In this document: positions 35,700-45,899 of the stretch, piece after piece | Position numbering within the stretch: the first letter of the stretch is position 1 | Layout: each line of letters begins with the position of its first letter | DNA from: Ciona savignyi | Lineage: Eukaryota; Chordata; Ascidiacea; Phlebobranchia; Cionidae | Assembly: GCA_000149265.1 (NCBI GenBank) | Contig: CH003142.1 | Coordinates: 135,540 to 199,539 of the forward strand | Direction: 5' to 3' | Length of the DNA stretch: 64,000 nt | Made by a program: the position numbers and the translations under genes | The notes under the pieces: model-generated | Seen by the model: only the letters and a program-made list of their open reading frames with translations | Database searches by the model: none | What the model was told of the DNA's origin: nothing

Positions 35700-35850
35700 G
35701 ATAATTTTTCGCTTAGGTTTGGCGGCCGTGTCCGCTTTATTTATTTAATTATATCCTTTTTTAAATATAACGTGTGTCTTTTCCTGTTCCTGCGCCGTGA
35801 TTTGTTTTATTTGCCATTTTAAGGCAAAAATCAATAAACTAAACTAAAAT
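35700..35850 (-). mobile_element. Family G repeat copy
   Basis: Reverse copy with GGTTTGGCGGCCGTGTCCGC and TCAATAAACTAAACTAAA; a SINE tail fragment follows at about 35853-35890. Confidence 0.72.
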
Positions 35851-36079
35851 TAATATTCATGTCTATTCTCGTGAATGGGAAACGCATGGTGCTACATAGT
35901 CAAGGTCCGCCTACTCGCCTTGACGAACGCACCAATTTGCTTATTTTTCTTTCAAGACAAAACACTGTAATTTAAGGCTTTAATAGGTTTGCGTTATCTG
36001 ACCATGACAGTATCAATTTTGCTACACACGGATTTTATTGTTAAGTTTCCTATCATACAGTTCTGTATTAATTTTATCC

Positions 36080-36368
36080 TGTCCGGCTGGTTGGTCTAAC
36101 GGTTAAGTGCGTCGCTTTTCATCGAAAGATTGCAGGTTCGAAACTGGTCTCTAGCTAGTCGGTTGTGTCCTTGGGCAAGGCACTTTACGGACATTGCCTA
36201 AACCCAGCGGATTAATAGGTTCTACCAAATTGAAGGAACGTGTCTATCACATACAACACACTGCAATAGCTCCGGTAACCCAACGGTGGGCGCGAAGTGA
36301 TCTGACGATTGCTCGTGTGATAACCTCCTTGGTTTTCCCATTCACGGGGATAAACATGATTACGAATA
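36080..36368 (+). mobile_element. SINE family A copy, full length
   Basis: Head GGCTGGTTGGTCTAACGG, box B region GGTTCGAAACTGG, end GGGGATAAACATGA. Box B is close to the tRNA consensus here. Confidence 0.93.
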
Positions 36369-36371
36369 TCC

Positions 36372-36492
36372 TTATTTTTAATGACGTGTTTAACGACTGT
36401 TTGTTTTAACGTCTTTTCCTGTTCCTGTGTCGTGATTTTATTTGTTTGTCATTTTTAAATACTGGGGCAAAAGATATATAAACTAAACTAAA
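36372..36492 (-). mobile_element. Family G fragment
   Basis: AATGACGTGTTTAACGACTG to ATATATAAACTAAACTAAA; lacks the GCGGCCGC core. Confidence 0.65.
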
Positions 36493-36801
36493 TGAAAAAA
36501 TAGATCAAAAATGGCCGATTACTAAAGTTGACATAAAGATCGGGAATTCCCCATCTGAGTCATATGATCTTTGTTGTCATACAGGTTTTAAATACTATTT
36601 AAGCGGAGTCAGCAGACAGTGTTTTTTTTAATTGCTTTATTCGATTCGAAATAGTTGACCAAATTCAACAAAATTTTTACAGTTTAATAAAAAAGACACC
36701 TAGTACGATATAAAAAAACTAGTTTACTGATTATGTGAAATTTATATTTTTAAATTATTTGTTTTGTTAATTCAGTTTTTGTTAAGATACCCAGTAGCGA
36801 T

Positions 36802-36904
36802 ATGGTTTACTTCTTGGCGCCCGTGTTTTCAATCCTTGTCCTGTTTCTGGATGTACATAGCTTTGAATTTGAAAGTTTTGCAGTTCCTAATATCACTGAT
36901 AAAG
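36802..36904 (+). CDS. CTNS: CTNS exon 1: signal peptide
   Basis: ATG then [20 protein letters not shown], a clear hydrophobic signal peptide, and [14 protein letters not shown]. Phase 1 donor gtatgg. An in-frame read-through ends at a stop, so splicing is required. Confidence 0.87.
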
Positions 36905-39900
36905 GTATGGTTATGTATTTCAGCTCGCGAGCAAGTGTGAAATTACCCAAGTGTGCAAAGACGCAGGGAAATAAAACTCAAGTGTGCAGCTGCCATACTT
37001 TCCATACTGGTGTATGAGGATTCCTATATAGCCTACAATGTTTTTTGAACTAGGCTTTAATCAAAGGTTCCTGCAGGATTACCAGTTCATGTGATTCACC
37101 CAGTCTGGAAAGCATTTAAATTGCACCCCATGATATTTTCAGGGGCAACACTAAAATAAGAGAAATTGCTTACTAAAGTAAAGGAAAATAATTATAACCC
37201 TGCCATAAACTCAACCCCAGAGCTAACCCTAACTCTAACGACATGTTTAAAACTAACTTTAATGCCCTAATCTTTATTTTTGTCTGCAGTTTTTCTCCTC
37301 CTTCAATAGTTCAATTCTTAAATTTCCACTCCTTTTGCAGCTGCTCTATCATGGACCAGCTCAGTGAATTTGCTTGTGGGTGAGGTTGGGTTCATCAAGT
37401 TTGATCTATCCCAAGGCTTAACACAGGAGGAAGAGTTGTTTCTTACCATTTCTCACAATCACACCTCGATACAGAATGTTGCTCCTGCACGATTTCCCAC
37501 AACAGTATGTTTATCAGCTCTGTCGACAAGTTGTTTAGGATATCCATGTTTTTTCCTGTGAACAGAAAAACCAGGGGGGTTTACACACAGGCAATCGTCA
37601 GATTACCTCGCGCCCACCGTTGGGTTACCGGAGCTATTGTAGTGTGTTGTGTATGATAGGCACGTTCCTTCAAATTAGTAGAACCCATTATTCCGGTGAG
37701 TTTAGACAATGTCTGTTAAGTGCCTTGCCCAAGAACACAGCCTATTAGCTAGCGACCGGTTTTAAAACTGCAACTCTTTGGCTAAAATCCGATGCACTAA
37801 ATCCCCAGACTAATCGGTTGGACACCATTTGTAGTTGTTGTGTCACAGGATATAATATACTAGTTTAGTTTATTCATTATTTGCCCAATTTTAAATGACG
37901 GCAAATGAAACAAATCACGACACACAAACAGAAAAAGACAGCAAAACGAACAGTAGTTAAAACACGTCATTTAAAAGATAATGGATATATATATATAAAT
38001 AAATACCTATATTGGACGCAACCGCCAAACCTAGGCGAGAAACAATACTATCCAAAGAAAATTTAATTAAAACCATATTTACTTAAAATAAATGACATTG
38101 TCATTATTCTTGCTGTAATGATTAAAAATGTTGTAATGTTTTTTTTTTTAATTCCATCATGTTTTAAACTTTATTGTCTGAAAGTAATTTTCTATCATTC
38201 GTGTTATTCATTATCTACAGGTTAAATTTCCTGTAAACAAAACCGATGCAGATCTTACAGTCACTGGAAATGCAGTGGGCCAGCTCGCAGTTAAAGTGAA
38301 CGCCACTTCAAATGAAATAAGGTAAGTTGGTTGTGTTTTTTCACTTTCAGACAAATTCTGTTGGCTCGAAACAAGCTATTACCTTAGTTATTGTACTTAG
38401 AAGTCTTTACCTGAACTTGGTGAAGTAAATTTGGTGGCATAAAAAAGTATTTTTGGGAAAAATTCGAGTATGTTGTTGTTTTGTAGTTTGATATATATAT
38501 GAAAAGCCAAGGCTTTTATAGTGGATAAGTTTTAATTTAAACAAACTCCAAAATGAATTATTTTAAAAAATATTTCCAGTTTAATAGTGCCGTGCTGACC
38601 ACGATCATTATCATGAAGCGATCGCGCTATTTCGTTATCTTGAAGAAAAGAGCGATCGCAATTATGGCATTAAAAATCGCGAAAGCTAAATGCATGCAAA
38701 TCGAGTAAAACACCAGCCATGATCGCGATGTTTTAGTTATTCTCAGCCAAAAACAAAATAAAAATATTAAATAAATTATATAAACTCATTGTGTTCTGCA
38801 ATGTTGACTTTAGACTACAACTGACATTTACGGTAATGTTTCTTCCATTGGCACAAACAGTGATGTGATGATGCAAGTTGTTTTCTGAGTGATCTGACGA
38901 TTGTGTTAACGCCCCTTGGTTTTACCATTCACTGGAATAAACATAAAAATACCATCCTATCAGATAACTCAACAAAGGGTGCGAGATGATCTGACGATTG
39001 AGTGTGTTAACCCCCTTGGTTTCCCATTCACAGGGATAAACATGAGTATCCTAACCTTTCCTATCTATCAACCACTACTGACTGTCAACCACTTTTTGAA
39101 TGATCAAATAAATAATTTCATTCCTTGTACCGAACATAATAAAATCCACAACCTGCCCCAGCAAAAAACAAAATAAAAAGGTGCGAGTGAGCGTGTAATA
39201 ACCCCCTTGCGTTTTCCCATTCAAGGGAATGAATATCATAAAACAAAATCTTTCCAGCATTCCCAAAGACAACAAGTTTCGAATCTATGTCGTCCACAGC
39301 CATGTGCTGGTTGTAGTAAGCACTGTGATTGGGTGGATGTACTTTGTAGCCTGGTCCGTGTCGTTCTACCCTCAAGTCGTGCTCAATGTTCAAAGGAAAA
39401 GGTAAATAATGCTGTGCAAGTGTTGTTTAAAATGGTGCAAAATTTTCACATGTAGTTTATAGGATATTCATGTTTATTTCATAAATTGGAAAACGCAAAA
39501 AGTAAATCGGCAGATCACCTCGTGCCCACCATCGGGTTACCAAGGCATTGCATTGTGTTGTGTATGATTCAGACACTTCTTTCGGTAGCCTACCCATTAA
39601 CCCGTTGGGTTTAGGCAATGTATGTTAAGTGCTTTGCCCAAGGACACAACCAACAAGTAACTAGCTTTAAATTCTTTATGCTGAAAGGCTAAGCACCCAC
39701 TAAGTTGGACAAATGTGGTATCTCGGCTCATGTTTAGCTGGAAGATGATGAGTTCAAAACCAGCTGAATCTAGTTGCCCTCTGTGCTTGGGTGACAACAT
39801 TTATTGCTTAAATTCAGTGGATTGATAGGTTTAATATAATATCCATACAGGCACACAGTATTGCAATAGCTCTGGTTACTTTACTTTTGACTTGAAATCT

Positions 39901-42900
39901 GTTTAATACCGGTGTTTAAAACCTCTTTCTACTTTGCGCAGATAAACATGGCACCGATATTTGTTCGACTAATTAGCTTGGTGGGTTAGTGCGTTGCCTT
40001 TTAGCTGAGAGGTTGTTGGTTTAAAACTAGTCGCAGCTAGTCGTTGTGCCTTTGGGAAAGATACTTAATGGACATTGCTTGAACCCAGTGAATTAGTGGG
40101 TTCTATTAAATTGAAGGAACGTGTGAATTATACACAACACACTGTAATAGCTCCGGTAACCCGACGGTGGGCGCGAGGTGGTCTCCTACAAACTACAACA
40201 ACTGTTCCACAACAATACAATCAAAAACGTCCTAGTTAACCTTGCTGAGAATGAATTTTCATATTGTAAATAACTTGCTTCTTTTTGCAGTGTTGTAGGT
40301 TTGAATTTTGACTACATCGGGTACAATATCACTGGATTTCTTGCCTATGGTTTCTACAACATTGGGTTGTTTTGGATCCCTGTGGTGAAGGTTGGTGCGA
40401 ATATTTTTTGTCTTTTTGTGTTTTTTTAAACTTTATGTTTGTTTTTCTCTGACTGATTAGTCTGGTGGATTAGTGCGACGCCTTTTAACTGAAAGGTTAA
40501 AAATTTGAAACCGGTCGCTAGTTAGAATATTGCCTGAACCCAGCTGATTAATGGGTTCAACCAAATTAAAGAAAAGTATGAATCATACACAACACACTGC
40601 ATTAGCTCCGGTAACCCGACGATTGGCGCGATGTGATCTGACTGCCCGTGTGTTAACCCCCTTGGTTTTCCCATTTAGAGAAATAAACATGAATATCATA
40701 TCATTTATATAAATTTTCGCATGTTACATGTTTTTATAAGTAAAAAAGTTGTTTTATAAATTATATTATTCGTAAACCAAATTGCTCTAGTAAATTTGTG
40801 TTATTGACCCAGCCTACAAAGGACTTAATGTCATCACCGTTGGTAATTTATTGTCAAATGACTGAAAAACGAGAGTCTATTTTTCCTTGTAAAAACAAAA
40901 AATAAGTAATATACCTCAATTTCACATATTTGCTGTGGCACAGCGTGTGCAAAGTCCGTCAATTAAGAAAAAAGTTCATTTGGGCACCTGAAAGAATGCA
41001 AACATAGTATTTGCAAAAACGATTTGCATCAGTGTTAAGCATTGCTTGAACTTTCTTTTGACAAATTAAATAGCAATGGCAACAAGGAAATGACATCATA
41101 ATTCGTTCAAGTTACGATGCCATGTTGGACTATTGTTAGATGTTTGTGGGATTTGTGCCATGAATAGTGAGGATTGGAAAGGGCAAATTGTGATTTCACT
41201 TACAGATCAAACATCAAACTATAGTCTGACATGGCAGTAAAACAATGCAAGAATACAATCATGCTTAATTGCAATATTGTGACTTAATTTGAAAGATTCT
41301 ACAACCTTTTTTAACATTACATTTATATTACCTCCTGGTTACTGCAACTATTGCATGTCTTGCATAATTAGGACTTTTCTACTGTTTGGTAGAACCCATC
41401 TACTCTTACCATTACCACACTNNNNNNNNNNNNNNNNNNNNNNNNNNNNNNNNNNNNNNNNNNNNNNNNNNNNNNNNNNNNNNNNNNNNNNNNNNNNNNN
41501 NNNNNNNNNNNNNNNNNNNNNATACTAAACAGTCTAGTTATGCTGATCTTAGATTCTACAATATTTTTAACATTAGATTTATTTTACCTTTCCGTTACTG
41601 AAACTGTTGCATGTTTTGCATGGTTAAGACTTTTCTATTTTTGGTAGAACCCATATATTCTTACCATTACCACACTAGTTATACTGAGCATATTGCACAG
41701 GACGAATACTTGGTGAAATATCCTGATGGAGTGAACCCTGTCCAAGCCAATGATGTGTTTTTCACCATTCATGCAGTTGTTCTCACTGCAATAATCATCA
41801 TCCAATGCATCATATACGAGGTATGTGGGTGTTTCTCTTGCAAAACTGGAAACCATTATTTTTGGTTTCTGTTGCAAAATTGGAAACCATTATTTTTGGT
41901 TTCTTTTGCAAAAGTGGAAACCATTATTTTTGGTTTCTTTTGCAAAAGTGGAAACCATTATTTTTGGTTTCTTTTGCAAAATTGAAAACCATTATTTTTG
42001 GTTTCTTCTTGCAAAACTTGAAAACCATTATTTTTGGTTTCTTTTGCAAAATTGGAAACCATTATTTTTGGTCTTCTGTTGCAAAACTTGGAAACCATTA
42101 TTTTTGGTTTCTGTTGCAAAATTGGCAACCATTATTTTTGGTTTCTGTTGCAAAACTGGAAACCATTATTTTGGTTTCTGTTGCAAAATTGGAAACCATT
42201 ATTTTTGGTTTCTGTTGCAAAATTGGAAACCATTATTTTTGGTTTCTTTTGCAAAAGTGGAAACCATTATTTTTGGTTTCTTTTGCAAAATTGAAAACCA
42301 TTATTTTTGGTTTCTTTTGCAAAATTGAAAACCATTATTTTTGGTTTCTTTTGCAAAATTGAAAACCATTATTTTTGGTTTCTTTTGCAAAATTGGAAAC
42401 CATTATTTTTGGTTTCTGTTGCAAAACTGGAAACCATTATTTTTGGTTTCTGTTGCAAAACTGCAAATCTTTATAATTTTCTTTTTAATCATTCAGTTGT
42501 TCGTTTTAAACCTACTTACGCCACTTTCCGTTATTTTCTTATTGATCAAAGCTCCTCACTGATAGTGTATTAAGCCTTTAACCCAGTGGGGTCTAATGGC
42601 TTTGGTGCTTTGTAGGCCTACTAAAGCATTGTCTTTGCCATCTGCACTCTGTTATGGCTCTGAAAATCAGACAGGGATACCCTATTACAATTGCAGAAAT
42701 AGTGTCTTTTTAAGCATTTAAGTTTAACTTTTAGCGATTTTAGAGCTATTATAGAGTGAAGGTAGCAAAGACAATGCTTTAATATTCCATACTTAAACAT
42801 TGAAGCAGGGCCAATGGACAAAATGAGCAATTGAACACTGGTTGTATGACAAGACTTAAAAGAGACACAATTTTGTTTCCTTGGGGCCACATTTGATATT

Positions 42901-44046
42901 ACCCTCCTTTGTGCTTCGAAAATAGTGTCGTTTTACCTCGTTTTAGTGTCGTTTTACTTTGATATTACCCTCCTATGTGCTTCGTTTTAAGCGAAATAAG
43001 GTCGTTTTAAGCGAAATAAGATCGTTTTAACTCTATTACAGCGCGGTGGGCAGAGAGTATCAATTATCGCCACTGTGTTGTTGTCGATCACGTGGGTTGC
43101 GATGTTCGTTCTGCTGTTCGTCGCTGTGGGTGGGAAGATCACGTGGTTGGAGTATTTGATGGTGTTCTCCTATGTCAAGCTGGGTGTGACGCTGATCAAG
43201 TATATTCCACAGGTAATGTTGCAGCATAGGGTGGTGGGTTGCTGTTTAGTTGGAACGTTGCAGGTTCGAAACTGGTCGCTAGCTAGTCGATTGTGTCTTT
43301 GGGCAAGGCACTTAACTGACATTGCCTGAACCCAGCATATTAATGGGTTCTACCATAATTGAAGGAAAGTGTGAATCATATACATCACACTGCAATAGCT
43401 CCGGTAACCCGACGATGGGCGTGAGGTGATCTGACGATTGCCCGTGTGTTAACCCCCTTGGTTTTTCCAATCACGGGGATAAACATGAATATTTTGACAT
43501 ATTCCCCCCCCCCCCCCCCCACACAGGCATACATGAATTTCCGACGCAAAAGCACTGAAGGTTGGAGCATTGGGAATGTATTGCTGGATTTCACTGGGGG
43601 CTCTCTCAGCATTTTGCAGATGTTTCTGCAATCTTACAATAACGGTGAGGTTTTGTGCTCAAATGTTGAGATATTGGTGGGTAGTACATTGCCTTTCAGC
43701 CGAAGGGTTGCAGTTTTGAAACTGGTTGCTAGCTAGTTGGTTGTGTCCTTGGGCAGGGCACTTAAGAGACATTGCCTCAACCCAGTAGATCATTTACGTG
43801 GATTAACATCAATATCCTATCGTAAAACCCCCTAAAATGAAACTCCACCAGTTGTTAAAAACAACCGTTTCTTCTTTCACAGCCGAATGGGACTTGGTGT
43901 TTGGAGATCCGACCAAATTTGGTCTCGGCGTCTTTTCCATCTTTTTCGACGTGATATTCATCATTCAACACTACGTGCTCTACCGACCCAGGAAAGATGG
44001 CTTTGAAATACTGGAACCAGAAATAGTGGCCGGAATTTCTTCTTAA
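36802..44046 (+). CDS. CTNS: Cystinosin, lysosomal cystine/H+ exporter (complete, 9 exons)
   Basis: Exons 36802-36904, 37341-37504, 38221-38321, 39258-39401, 40291-40390, 41701-41820, 43042-43212, 43527-43644 and 43883-44046 join in frame into 394 codons plus stop (human 367). There is a signal peptide (residues 1-20), then a luminal domain with N-glycosylation sites at about N30, N74, N95 and N116, then seven membrane segments with two PQ-loop motifs (SFYPQVVLN and KYIPQAYMN). Conserved blocks include [21 protein letters not shown]-like [31 protein letters not shown] and [14 protein letters not shown]. The Asp residues of FDY, LLDFTGG and FFDV match known transport-critical sites. The tail lacks the Tyr of the human GYDQL signal (see findings). 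Confidence 0.95.
37142..37318 (+). mobile_element. MITE family C copy before CTNS exon 2
   Basis: Left end GGGGCAACACTAAAATAAG; core CTAACCCTAACTCTAACG; pyrimidine right end TTTTTCTCCTCCTTC about 25 bp before the exon 2 acceptor. Confidence 0.7.
37341..37504 (+). CDS. CTNS: CTNS exon 2: luminal domain
   Basis: Acceptor ccttttgcag, donor gtatgt; phase 1 to 0. It encodes [55 protein letters not shown], with an NHT sequon. Confidence 0.88.
37540..37832 (-). mobile_element. SINE family A copy
   Basis: Full minus-strand copy from AGGATATCCATGTTTTTTCC to CTAATCGGTTGGAC. Confidence 0.9.
37858..38090 (+). mobile_element. Family G repeat copy
   Basis: TAGTTTAGTTTATTCATTAT to CCGCCAAACCTAGGCGAG and AATTTAATTAAAACC; full-length type. 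Confidence 0.75.
38221..38321 (+). CDS. CTNS: CTNS exon 3: luminal domain end
   Basis: Acceptor tatctacag, donor gtaagt; phase 0 to 2. It encodes [20 protein letters not shown] and [13 protein letters not shown]. The VTGNAVGQL stretch parallels human VTSQNVGQL. Confidence 0.9.
38885..39245 (+). mobile_element. Three consecutive SINE family A 3' fragments
   Basis: Tail segments at about 38885-38960, 38965-39058 and 39180-39245, each with CCCCTTG and a GGATAAACAT-like end. The last ends about 15 bp before CTNS exon 4. Confidence 0.78.
39258..39401 (+). CDS. CTNS: CTNS exon 4: TM1 and first PQ loop
   Basis: Acceptor ctttccag, donor gtaaat; phase 2 to 2. It encodes [40 protein letters not shown] and VLNVQRK; human has [20 protein letters not shown]. 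Confidence 0.95.
39460..39715 (-). mobile_element. SINE family A copy, diverged
   Basis: AGGATATTCATGTTTATTTC to CACTAAGTTGGACAAATG, minus strand. Confidence 0.83.
39960..40185 (+). mobile_element. SINE family A copy, 3'-truncated
   Basis: Head CGACTAATTAGCTTGGTGGG to GACGGTGGGCGCGAGGTGG; the tail is missing. Confidence 0.85.
40291..40390 (+). CDS. CTNS: CTNS exon 5: TM2
   Basis: Acceptor ctttttgcag, donor gttggt; phase 2 to 0. It encodes [20 protein letters not shown] and [13 protein letters not shown], parallel to human [20 protein letters not shown]. Confidence 0.93.
40445..40712 (+). mobile_element. SINE family A copy
   Basis: Head TGACTGATTAGTCTGGTGG to GAAATAAACATGAATATC. Confidence 0.88.
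41300..41700 (+). repeat. Duplicated intron end around an assembly gap
   Basis: The segment 41300-41421 (GATTCTACAAC ... CTTACCATTACCACACT) is repeated at 41552-41673, just before the exon 6 acceptor. Between them are exactly 100 N (41422-41521), the usual placeholder for a gap of unknown size, so more copies may be missing. Confidence 0.82.
41701..41820 (+). CDS. CTNS: CTNS exon 6: loop and TM3
   Basis: Acceptor attgcacag, donor gtatgt; phase 0 to 0. It encodes [20 protein letters not shown] and [20 protein letters not shown], matching human LLKYPNGVNPVNSNDVFF. Confidence 0.95.
41833..42468 (+). repeat. 34-bp minisatellite at the 5' end of a CTNS intron, about 19 copies
   Basis: Unit TTGCAAAACTGGAAACCATT plus ATTTTTGGTTTCTG, with two main variants (GTTGC and TTTGC; CTGG, TTGG and GTGG). 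It starts about 12 bp after the 5' splice site. Overlapping long ORFs here are repeat artefacts. Confidence 0.95.
42900..43035 (+). repeat. Short tandem repeats (GTCGTTTTA and GCGAAATAAG phrases)
   Basis: TGATATTACCCTCCT and AGTGTCGTTTTAC recur twice and TCGTTTTAAGCGAAATAAG twice in the last 140 bp of the intron before exon 7. Confidence 0.8.
43042..43212 (+). CDS. CTNS: CTNS exon 7: TM4-TM5
   Basis: Acceptor tctattacag, donor gtaatg; phase 0 to 0. It encodes [40 protein letters not shown] and [17 protein letters not shown], ending in the second PQ motif. Confidence 0.95.
43230..43502 (+). mobile_element. SINE family A copy ending at the CTNS exon 8 acceptor
   Basis: Gene-oriented copy. Its tail (GGGGATAAACATGAATATTT) is followed by a run of 17 C and acacag, so the whole acceptor tract is SINE tail plus poly-C. 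Confidence 0.92.
43527..43644 (+). CDS. CTNS: CTNS exon 8: second PQ loop and TM6
   Basis: Phase 0 to 1. It encodes [39 protein letters not shown], almost identical to human, including the Asp of LLDFTGG. Confidence 0.96.
43665..43825 (+). mobile_element. SINE family A copy, deleted in the middle
   Basis: GGTGGGTAGTACATTGCC head to ACATTGCCTCAACCCAGTAG, then a short tail ATCAATATCCTATCG. Confidence 0.8.
43883..44046 (+). CDS. CTNS: CTNS exon 9: TM7 and cytosolic tail
   Basis: Acceptor tctttcacag. It encodes [54 protein letters not shown] and TAA. Human ends KRPGYDQLN; here the tail is longer and has GFEIL in the place of GYDQL. Confidence 0.95.
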
Positions 44047-44133
44047 ATCATTTTTCTGTGATGTCCTTGACAGATTTAGTGTTTTTAAACAAGATTTTAA
44101 AAACATAAATTAAAAACAAATTATATTTAAAAT

Positions 44134-44139
44134 AATAAA
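44134..44139 (+). terminator. Candidate poly(A) signal for CTNS
   Basis: AATAAA 88 bp after the stop, in an A-rich tract with further AATAAA-like words. Confidence 0.55.
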
Positions 44140-44919
44140 ATAAACAATTAAACATTAAAACAATTAAAATATAAACTATTAAATTAAAAACAAATTATAA
44201 AACATAAATTAGCTTAAAGAATTTTTTTAATTAATTTTTTTGCGAAATCTAAGGTTGATATTATAATATGTACATTAAGTTGATTTGACTGGAATTCATC
44301 AAACCTATTAAGAGTATTTCCATGACACTAGTTATAGCTCATTTTTTAATATCCATATCCGTTTTATTTCCTATTTTATATTTTTCCTGCAATTGTTTTA
44401 AATTATTATGAACGAAATAATCGTACTGGGTTAAGTTTTAAAATCTTAACAAGTGATTTTTTATAAGTGTTGATAACACTTTTTATACTGGTCGCATTTG
44501 CTTTGTGAATCTCGAGCAAGAAAACAATTTTTACCTCCAAACTGCGATTTTTTTTTCCCATTATCCAGTTTTTAATCCATCTGATTTGGTTGAAAGATTT
44601 TTCCTCGCGAGTGTCTTGATTTTTCAGAGATTACCTATCAATTTTTGTAATAGTAATGCTTATGCAGGTATATTAGCATGGAGTTTGCATATAGTCAATT
44701 GAAAATTGATGAGTAATGAGGCAAAGCGCAGCTCGTTTTTTCCTCGTCAATTTGCTTTGTTTTCCCACTTACAAACAATTCATATGACCAAGTGCAATGA
44801 CATGTATTTTATTTCCTTGCTTAAACACTCTGGAATAATACTATGCACTGTATTTCATTCAATGTGAACCATTATCTAGCATTTTTAAATATAATGCATT
44901 CATTCATTCACACTTGCTT

Positions 44920-45135
44920 TTTGGCCGATTAGCTTGGTGGGTTAGTGAATCGCCTTTCGGGCAAGTCAAATGGTTGTGTTCTAGGGCAAAGCAATTAACA
45001 GACATTACACAAACCCAGTGGGTTGTACTTAAATTGAAGAAACGTCTCAATCATACAAAACAAACTCTAATATCTCCAGTAACTCAGCGGTGGGAGCGAC
45101 GTGATTTGACGATTGCCTGTGTGGTAACGCCTTAA
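44920..45135 (+). mobile_element. SINE family A copy, diverged
   Basis: GGCCGATTAGCTTGGTGGG head to CGGTGGGAGCGACGTG; much changed. Confidence 0.8.
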
Positions 45136-45544
45136 GAGTTGTAATAGAATGTTAATGTACGAGTCTAGCCAAGCCCAAATCTAGTCCGAGATACATCTCA
45201 ATGTGCGGTCAAGTCTAATTTAAGGTATTTTTCTTTTATTTTTTAAATAAAAACCCCAAACAATAATAGAATCTCGTTAATACAATTTCGGCCATTAAAG
45301 TCGATAACGGTAAAGCTAACATGTTATGCTTTATAAAACAAAGGATTGGATTCTTATGTCTCATACACACTTTCCTATATATCCACCTCATGATATGACG
45401 ATTGCCCGTGTGGTAACCCTTATGGTGTTCCTATCAACAGGTGACACACACGAATATCCTTACGCTAGGTGGCGGTAATAAGCCACCACGATACAGATAA
45501 CAGCTCGACCGGCAAATAACTTGTGATTGCTTAGCAATTGAATA

Positions 45545-45875
45545 ATTTTGGTTTGTAAGGGTTGCACGTTCGAAACTGGTCGCTAGCTAGCAGTTTGTGT
45601 CCTTAAGTAAGGCACTTAACGGACATTTGCGTGATTGAAGGAATATGTGAATCATACACAACACACTGCAATAGCTCCGGTAACCCGACGGTGGGCGCGA
45701 GGTGCTCTGACAAATGCCCGTGTTCTAACCTCCTTGGTTTTCCCATTCACGGGGATAAAGATGAATATCCTATCCTCCAGTAACCCGATGGTGGGTGCAT
45801 AGTGATCTGACGATTGCCCATGTGTTAATTCCCTTGGTTTGCCCATTCACCGGATAAACATAAATATCCTACATC
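45545..45875 (+). mobile_element. SINE family A copy plus tandem 3' fragment
   Basis: TTTGTAAGGGTTGCACGTTC to AAGATGAATATCCTATCC, then a second 3' piece from CCAGTAACCCGATGGTGG to CATAAATATCC. The second piece probably arose by partial duplication. Confidence 0.85.
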
Positions 45876-45899
45876 GCTCGGAAATACCCCACGGGAAAA

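Larger units (their letters stand above)
34981..36801. promoter_or_regulatory. Head-to-head intergenic region of BSX and CTNS
   Basis: The two start codons face away from each other across 1.8 kb. On the BSX side there is a TATATAA at 35224-35218 (minus strand), an octamer ATGCAAAT at 35335-35342 (POU-type site) and TAATCC at 35484-35489 (Otx-type site). The right half is filled by family G and SINE copies. Regulatory roles are inferred from motifs alone. Confidence 0.45.

Noticed and set aside
36905..37016. Read-through extension of CTNS exon 1 to 71 codons
   Set aside because: The gt donor at 36905 in phase 1 joins exactly to exon 2; the extension has no similarity to cystinosin.
41805..42573. 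Overlapping Phe/Trp-rich plus-strand ORFs up to 185 codons
   Set aside because: Generated by the 34-bp intronic minisatellite behind CTNS exon 6.
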